Assembly: GCA_041552055.1 (NCBI GenBank)
Contig: JBFELO010000057.1
Location: forward strand, 1-28,097
From: JBFELO01 sp041552055
GTDB lineage: Bacteria > Acidobacteriota > Thermoanaerobaculia > Thermoanaerobaculales > Sulfomarinibacteraceae
DNA length: 28,097 nucleotides
Direction of reading: 5' to 3'
A model generated the notes under the pieces. That model was not told where the DNA came from and ran no database searches. It worked only from the letters and a program-made list of their open reading frames with translations. Positions 23,942 to 28,097 of the stretch are shown here, one piece after another. A program made the translations under genes and the position numbers. Every line of letters begins with the position of its first letter. The first letter of the stretch is position 1.

Positions 23942-24001
23942 GTCGCTGCCATTCTGAAAAACCGACTTTGTGAGACTTATGATGGGTGGCACCTGCGCAT
24001 G
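23942..24001. repeat. Right half of a family-B element
   Basis: GTCGCTGCCATTCTGAAAAA and the following ACCGACTTTGTGAGACTTAT match the interior and right half of the perfect element at 17791-17872. It ends GATGGGTGGCACCTGCGCATG. It has no left arm of its own, unless the collapsed palindrome at 23904 supplies it. Confidence 0.7.
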
Positions 24002-24019
24002 TTCGAGGCATCCATGACG

Positions 24020-24033
24020 GTGAACGCGGCACC
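24020..24033. repeat. Half of family-A palindrome
   Basis: GTGAACGCGGCACC differs at one position from the family-A right arm. It lies 37 nt before the start of the kinase-TPR gene, within its likely promoter region. Confidence 0.4.
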
Positions 24034-24070
24034 AATGAAGATGCCCCGCACCATGTAGTAGAGTGCATCC

Positions 24071-26377
24071 ATGGCGGTTGCACCTGGAACCCGAATCGGC
24101 CCGTACGAAGTCGTCGGGCTGCTCGGCGCTGGCGGCATGGGGGAGGTCTACCGCGCCAGCGATCCTCGGCTGGGCCGCGACGTCGCGATCAAGGTACTGT
24201 CCGAAGCGACGCGCGCGAGCCCCGAACGTCGCACCCGCTTCGAGCGCGAGGCCACGCTGCTGGCGTCGATCAACCACCCGAACATCGCGACCATCCACGG
24301 GCTCGAGGAGCTCGCCGGATCGGCCGCGATCGTGATGGAGCTGGTGGACGGCCCCTCACTCGCCGACCTGATCGCCCGGGGCCCTTTGAGTCTCGCCGAG
24401 GCTGCGCGCATGGCACACCAGATCGCCGACGGGATGAGCAGCGCCCACGCGCGCGGCATCGTCCACCGCGATCTCAAGCCGTCGAACGTGCGGATCGCGA
24501 CCGACGGCCGCGTCAAGATCCTCGACCTCGGCCTGGCCAAGATGGTCGCGAGCGATTCGGGCGCGGCGCTGGAGTACAACTCCCCGGACGATGAGGAAAC
24601 GCTCGCCATCGAGACGCGGGAAGGAGCCGTCATCGGCACCGCGCCCTACATGTCACCCGAGCAGGCGGTCGGGGCGCCGGTCGATGTGCGCACCGACGCC
24701 TGGGCGTTCGGCGCCGTGCTGTTCGAGATGCTGAGCGGCCGACGCGCCTTCCCAGGCCGCACGATCACGGACACGCTCGCTGCCGTGCTGCGCGGCGCTG
24801 TCGATTGGGAGACGCTGCCGGCCGACATCCCTCGGGAGGTTCGGCTTGTCATCGAGCGGTGTCTCGTGCGAGAGGCCTCCGATCGCCTGAGCGATCTCGG
24901 CGAGGCGCGAGACGCGCTCCGGCCGTTCGCGGACTCCGGCTCTGTCGCCGCCCCGCGTGCGTCGGGCGATCCAAAGTCGATCGTCGTGCTGCCGTTCGCG
25001 AACCTGAGCCCGGATCCCGACACCGAGTACTTCAGCGACGGGCTGACCGACGAGATCATCACCGATCTGTCGCGGGTCCACGCACTGCGCGTGATCTCCC
25101 GATCCTCGACGATGCGTCTCAAGGGCGACGCGCGCGACCTCGCGGCCATCGGCCGGGACCTCGGCTGCCGGTACGTGCTCGAAGGCAGCGTGCGGCGCGC
25201 GGCGAACAGTCTGCGGATCACGGCGCGGCTGGTGGACGCGCCGAACGACGTGCAGCTGTGGGCCGACAAGTACGGGGGCACGTTGGACGACGTGTTCGAC
25301 ATCCAGGAGCGCGTGTCGCGATCGATCGTGGACGCTCTCGAGATTCGACTGACGCCGCAGGAGGACGAGCAACTCGCCGAGCATCCGATCGCCGACGTCC
25401 GCGCCCAGGAGAGCTATCTCCGCGCGCGGAGCGAGATCTGGAGCTTCATGCCAGGCAGCCTGGACCTGGCGATCAGCCATCTGGAAGCGGCGCTCCGGCT
25501 GGTCGGCGACAACGTCCTGATCTATCAGGGACTCGGCGAGGCGTACTTCCAGTACGTGAACATCGGCGCCGCGATCGGGCGAGAAGAGGAGATCATCCAG
25601 AAGTCGGAGTCGTGTGTGGACAAGATCTTCGCGCTCGAGCCCGAATCGCCGCGCGGGTACCTGGTGCGCGCGCCGGTCCAGTTGGCCCGGGGTGACATTC
25701 ACGGCTGCGGCCGGAGCCTGCGGCGCGTGCTACAGGCCTTTCCGCAGGAAATCGTGGCGCTGCAGCTGTACACCCACGTGCTCGGCTGGCTGGGCGGGAA
25801 GCCCCACGCTGCGGAGCCTGTCGCGGCACGGCTGGTCGACGTCGATCCGCTCAACCCGATGAGCCTGCTGATGAACGCCATGGTGCCATTGTTCGCCGGT
25901 CGGTTCTCGGAGGCGGTGGAGTCTGCGCGCCGCATGTTCGAGCTCGATCCGGTGACCCCGGTCTGGCGTGCGAACTACGTCATGGCCCTGAGCTACGCCC
26001 GGCGTTTCGACGAGGCGGAGGAGTTGACCGAGGCGGTGGCCGCTCAGCCGGACTCGGACATCGGCACGTGGTGGATGGGGCTCTTGCGGGCGGCCTGGCG
26101 GGCGGACCGTGCGGAGGTCTTGCGGCTCGCCGACGGACCTTTTCAGCAGGTTGCCGCGTGGGATGCGGAGGTCCCTTGGGCTCTGGCGAGCGCCCATGCC
26201 GCGGTCGGCGCCAAGGACGAGGCGCTGCTCTGGCTCGACCGCGCGATCGAGCGCGGGATGATCAATTACCCGTTTCTCTCCGAACACGACTGGTACTTGG
26301 ACAGCATTCGCGGCGAGGCGCGCTTCGGCCAGGCGATGGAGCGGGCCAAGCGCGAGTGGGACCGCCTCGAGGTGTGA
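24071..26377 (+). CDS. Ser/Thr protein kinase with TolB-like and TPR domains
   Basis: 768 aa. Kinase domain 11-285: GAGGMG loop, Lys41, His132-Arg-Asp134-Leu-Lys-Pro-Ser-Asn, DLG (152-154) in place of DFG, and MSPEQ. No membrane helix follows, so the protein is probably cytoplasmic, unlike the other two kinases in the window. Residues about 300-425 (KSIVVLPFANLSPDPDTEYF, SDGLTDEIITDLSR, YVLEGSVRR) form the TolB N-terminal-like domain often found with adenylate cyclases and kinases. Residues about 440-768 are helical TPR-type repeats (FALEPESPRGYLVRAPVQLA, ALSYARRFDEAEELTEAVAA). The architecture is recurrent in Acidobacteriota. No clear ribosome site precedes the ATG at 24071. Targets are unknown. 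Confidence 0.92.
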   Translation: MAVAPGTRIGPYEVVGLLGAGGMGEVYRASDPRLGRDVAIKVLSEATRASPERRTRFEREATLLASINHPNIATIHGLEELAGSAAIVMELVDGPSLADLIARGPLSLAEAARMAHQIADGMSSAHARGIVHRDLKPSNVRIATDGRVKILDLGLAKMVASDSGAALEYNSPDDEETLAIETREGAVIGTAPYMSPEQAVGAPVDVRTDAWAFGAVLFEMLSGRRAFPGRTITDTLAAVLRGAVDWETLPADIPREVRLVIERCLVREASDRLSDLGEARDALRPFADSGSVAAPRASGDPKSIVVLPFANLSPDPDTEYFSDGLTDEIITDLSRVHALRVISRSSTMRLKGDARDLAAIGRDLGCRYVLEGSVRRAANSLRITARLVDAPNDVQLWADKYGGTLDDVFDIQERVSRSIVDALEIRLTPQEDEQLAEHPIADVRAQESYLRARSEIWSFMPGSLDLAISHLEAALRLVGDNVLIYQGLGEAYFQYVNIGAAIGREEEIIQKSESCVDKIFALEPESPRGYLVRAPVQLARGDIHGCGRSLRRVLQAFPQEIVALQLYTHVLGWLGGKPHAAEPVAARLVDVDPLNPMSLLMNAMVPLFAGRFSEAVESARRMFELDPVTPVWRANYVMALSYARRFDEAEELTEAVAAQPDSDIGTWWMGLLRAAWRADRAEVLRLADGPFQQVAAWDAEVPWALASAHAAVGAKDEALLWLDRAIERGMINYPFLSEHDWYLDSIRGEARFGQAMERAKREWDRLEV

Positions 26378-26476
26378 GGTGTAAGCGTTTGAGGAATGCC
26401 ACTGGGTCGCTCTCTCGAACAACAAAGAGTCGATGCAGATGGAGGCACCCAGAAGAGCATTGGGACTGGAGGGCGA

Positions 26477-26962
26477 ATGAACAACACATTGAAGCTGCTC
26501 ATCTCGGTCGCCATTCCTCTGTTGGTCGGAGGTCTTTCCGGTTTCGCCACCGCACGTGGGGTCGCGGACTGGTATCCCACGCTGGTGAAGCCATCGTTCA
26601 ACCCACCGGCCTGGGTCTTCGGTCCGGTGTGGACCGTGCTGTACATCATGATGGGAGTGGCCGCTTTTCTCGTCTGGCGCGCGGGCCTCGATGTGGACGG
26701 AGTCAGGATCGCGCTGACTGTGTTCGCGGTCCAACTCGCCCTCAACGGATTGTGGTCGATCCTGTTCTTCGGAATGCAGGCGCCCGGTTTGGCACTGATC
26801 GAGATCGTCCTGCTCTGGATCGCCATTGGCTTCACGGTGGTTCTCTTCTGGCGGGTTTTCCCGTTGCCGGGAGCCTTGCTGCTGCCGTACTGGGCCTGGG
26901 TCAGTTTCGCCGCGGTGCTCAACGCGTCTCTCTGGTGGCTGAACCGGGCGGCGATGAGCTGA
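26477..26962 (+). CDS. TspO/MBR-family tryptophan-rich sensory protein
   Basis: 161 aa, the usual TspO length, with GGAGG at 26468-26472 (4-nt spacing). Five membrane helices can be traced: ISVAIPLLVGGLSGFATA, WVFGPVWTVLYIMMGVAAFL, VFAVQLALNGLWSILFFG, LIEIVLLWIAIGFTVVLFW and LLLPYWAWVSFAAVLNASLWWL. The family signatures WYPTLVKPSFNPPAWVFGPV and the Trp/Asn-rich helices are intact. TspO proteins bind porphyrins and cholesterol-like ligands and affect stress and tetrapyrrole responses. It is 99 nt after the kinase-TPR gene. No other tetrapyrrole gene is nearby. The symbol tspO would be reasonable but the specific role is untested. Confidence 0.92.
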   Translation: MNNTLKLLISVAIPLLVGGLSGFATARGVADWYPTLVKPSFNPPAWVFGPVWTVLYIMMGVAAFLVWRAGLDVDGVRIALTVFAVQLALNGLWSILFFGMQAPGLALIEIVLLWIAIGFTVVLFWRVFPLPGALLLPYWAWVSFAAVLNASLWWLNRAAMS

Positions 26963-27240
26963 CGGCTCGGGATCGGTGGATCGGATCGGTGCCAGCCAAG
27001 CTATGTAGAAAGGGAAGACGTGTCCCCACATTTTGAATGACCTCTCATTGACCTCGCGTAACAAGAAAAGCGAGAGCAGAGATCGACTGGGCTCCTCACG
27101 TCGATGCATCCTGTTTTTGCCTCTCCCTGAACTGTTAATCGCTACTAAATATTTGTCAATATGCGATTTATCTGGATCCGGTCGTTGACATTTGGTGGCC
27201 CGAGACCCACTTTGTATCGTGAAAGGCGTCGGAGAACAAC
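26963..27240. other. Intergenic stretch without a recognised gene
   Basis: The left part holds GACGTGTCCCCACATTTTG (27018-27036), a sequence often seen in REP-type repeats. The right part is clearly AT-richer. A TTGACA (27185-27190) is a perfect -35 hexamer, but no -10 box lies at 16-18 nt from it. No intact coding region was found. Confidence 0.35.
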
Positions 27241-27387
27241 GTGATCATCGGCGTGGCTGCCGTGCTGACGGTTGTCCAGCCCCTGACGACCGGATGGGCG
27301 GCCGACGACCGCGGCCTGCGCAAACCGGGGACAGAGCTCGAATACTGTTCCGACCACCGGAGTGACTCATTCAGGAGCTTGTCATGA
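27241..27387 (+). CDS. Small signal-peptide-like ORF, 48 codons
   Basis: From a GTG at 27241, preceded by GGAGA (27231-27235), the frame encodes MIIGVAAVLTVVQPLTTGWA followed by ADDRGLRKPGTELEY and ends TCATGA, overlapping the next start (ATG 27384). The N-terminus looks like a signal peptide and the overlap suggests coupling. It is too short and too unlike known proteins to identify. It could be a leader peptide, the relic of a truncated gene, or chance. Confidence 0.3.
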   Translation: MIIGVAAVLTVVQPLTTGWAADDRGLRKPGTELEYCSDHRSDSFRSLS

Positions 27388-28097
27388 GAAACCTGTCTAC
27401 ACTTTTTGTGGTAGGTGCAGTAGCTTGCTGGAGCAACAGTTTCGCACAATATGCCGATTGGCTGAATTTTACCAATGGGCAGTCGGTGTATGTGCTCGCA
27501 GACAGCGGCAATGAGCTGTGGATTGGCGCGTGTCAGGGAGGATTGATCAAGTTCGACAAAACCACAGAGGAGATGACTTTCTATAACCACGCAAATTCCG
27601 GCTTGCCTCACAACGATGTCTACGCTCTTGCGGTAGACGGTAGTGATATATGGATCGGAACCTGGAATGGATTAGCGAAGTTTGATGGCTCACAATGGAC
27701 AACCTTTTACACGAGCAATTCTGGCCTGCCCGAAAACGACGTCAGGGCTCTTGCAGTAAATGATAACGATATATGGATAGGAACCGGTCGAAGCGGCGTG
27801 GCGAAGTTCGATGGAACGACGTGGAAAATATACAGCACCTCAAATTCTGCCTTGCCCTATAACCGGATCTCGTCGCTTGCAATAGACGGTAACAACGTAT
27901 GGATTGGAACGGGTAACTTTCATGGTACAGAAGGCGGTGGACTCGCCATGTTTGATGGGGCTGACTGGAGGGTCTACGACACGAGGAATTCCGAGTTGCC
28001 TCATGACGCCGTGATGTCTCTCGCGACAGATAATGGCAATATCTGGATTGGAACTGGTGAGGGTGGATTGGCAGAATTTGATGGTACAAACTGGACA
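27384..28097 (+). CDS. Secreted beta-propeller protein (reg_prop-type repeats), 3' end outside window
   Basis: 238 codons without a stop up to the window edge. AGGAG at 27373-27377 gives 6-nt spacing, and MRNLSTLFVVGAVACWSNSFAQ is a signal peptide. The mature part is a series of ~42-48-residue repeats with the pattern LAVDGSDIWIGTWNGLAKFD, then a short loop of the type xxWTTFYTSNSGLP. At least four further units follow (DIWIGTGRSGVAKFDG, NVWIGTG, NIWIGTGEGGLAEFDG). This is the two-component-regulator propeller (PF07494-like) repeat, which forms seven-bladed propellers. The codon choice and base composition are visibly AT-richer than the rest of the window, suggesting acquisition from another lineage. 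Whether a kinase or secretion-sorting domain follows is not visible. Confidence 0.85.
   Translation, partial: MRNLSTLFVVGAVACWSNSFAQYADWLNFTNGQSVYVLADSGNELWIGACQGGLIKFDKTTEEMTFYNHANSGLPHNDVYALAVDGSDIWIGTWNGLAKFDGSQWTTFYTSNSGLPENDVRALAVNDNDIWIGTGRSGVAKFDGTTWKIYSTSNSALPYNRISSLAIDGNNVWIGTGNFHGTEGGGLAMFDGADWRVYDTRNSELPHDAVMSLATDNGNIWIGTGEGGLAEFDGTNWT

Noticed and set aside
23904..24001. Short repeats considered as a CRISPR array
   Set aside because: The repeats are palindromic arms of a mobile-type element with conserved interiors. There are no regular unique spacers and no cas genes.
25730..27109. A 459-codon minus-strand open frame
   Set aside because: It spans the kinase-TPR and TspO genes in antisense. 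The composition (many Arg, Pro, His, Gln) is that of a shadow frame.

Overview
High-GC bacterial DNA, most likely from an Acidobacteriota-type genome. This is inferred from gene content, not from a marker gene: a PadR regulator next to an orphan MacB/FtsX-type permease, three Ser/Thr protein kinase genes of multidomain type, an STPK-linked ECF sigma factor, a lipocalin-like 'FSGTW' secreted protein, and many REP-like palindromes. No rRNA, tRNA, CRISPR array or complete insertion sequence was seen.

Layout. 1-3047: PadR plus ADOP-type permease on the minus strand, with a perfect dyad operator candidate upstream. 3238-3843: exported L-2-amino-thiazoline-4-carboxylate-hydrolase-like protein. 4044-5432: two direct copies of an ~85-bp repeat bracketing an unrecognised 250-aa gene and a 'TGTCATCCTGAGGAG' type repeat cluster. 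5457-9403: a plus-strand cluster of a PD-(D/E)XK-like protein, two different ADP-ribosylglycohydrolases and a calcineurin-like phosphoesterase. This cluster is the best candidate for an undescribed functional unit. 9566-10042: small secreted lipocalin-like protein. 10368-13343: a kinase / PEGA-like / formylglycine-generating-enzyme / alpha-beta hydrolase fusion of 991 aa. 13344-13936: gene relics and a palindrome. 13937-15115: membrane-anchored LamG-like protein. 15116-16196: a repeat and pseudogene graveyard, including a dockerin-like relic and two tandem tails resembling the C-terminus of REP-associated tyrosine transposases (RAYTs). 16197-17627: putative DUF4932-type lipoprotein. 17791-18100: an 82-bp hairpin element and a third RAYT-like tail. 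18136-22243: ECF sigma factor followed by a kinase-WD40 gene broken by a 49-bp tandem duplication, two nonsense codons and a further frameshift. 22361-23780: exported isochorismatase-fold hydrolase and a secreted protein of unknown function. 24071-26377: kinase-TolB-like-TPR protein. 26477-26962: TspO/MBR protein. 27384-end: start of a secreted beta-propeller protein of visibly lower GC.

The theme is signalling (kinases, sigma factor, ADP-ribose removal) set among several families of short palindromes in nearly every intergenic gap. I infer that these were spread in trans by a RAYT-like transposase. Only tail fragments of such an enzyme are visible here. One palindrome supplies the C-terminus and stop codon of the first ADP-ribosylglycohydrolase.
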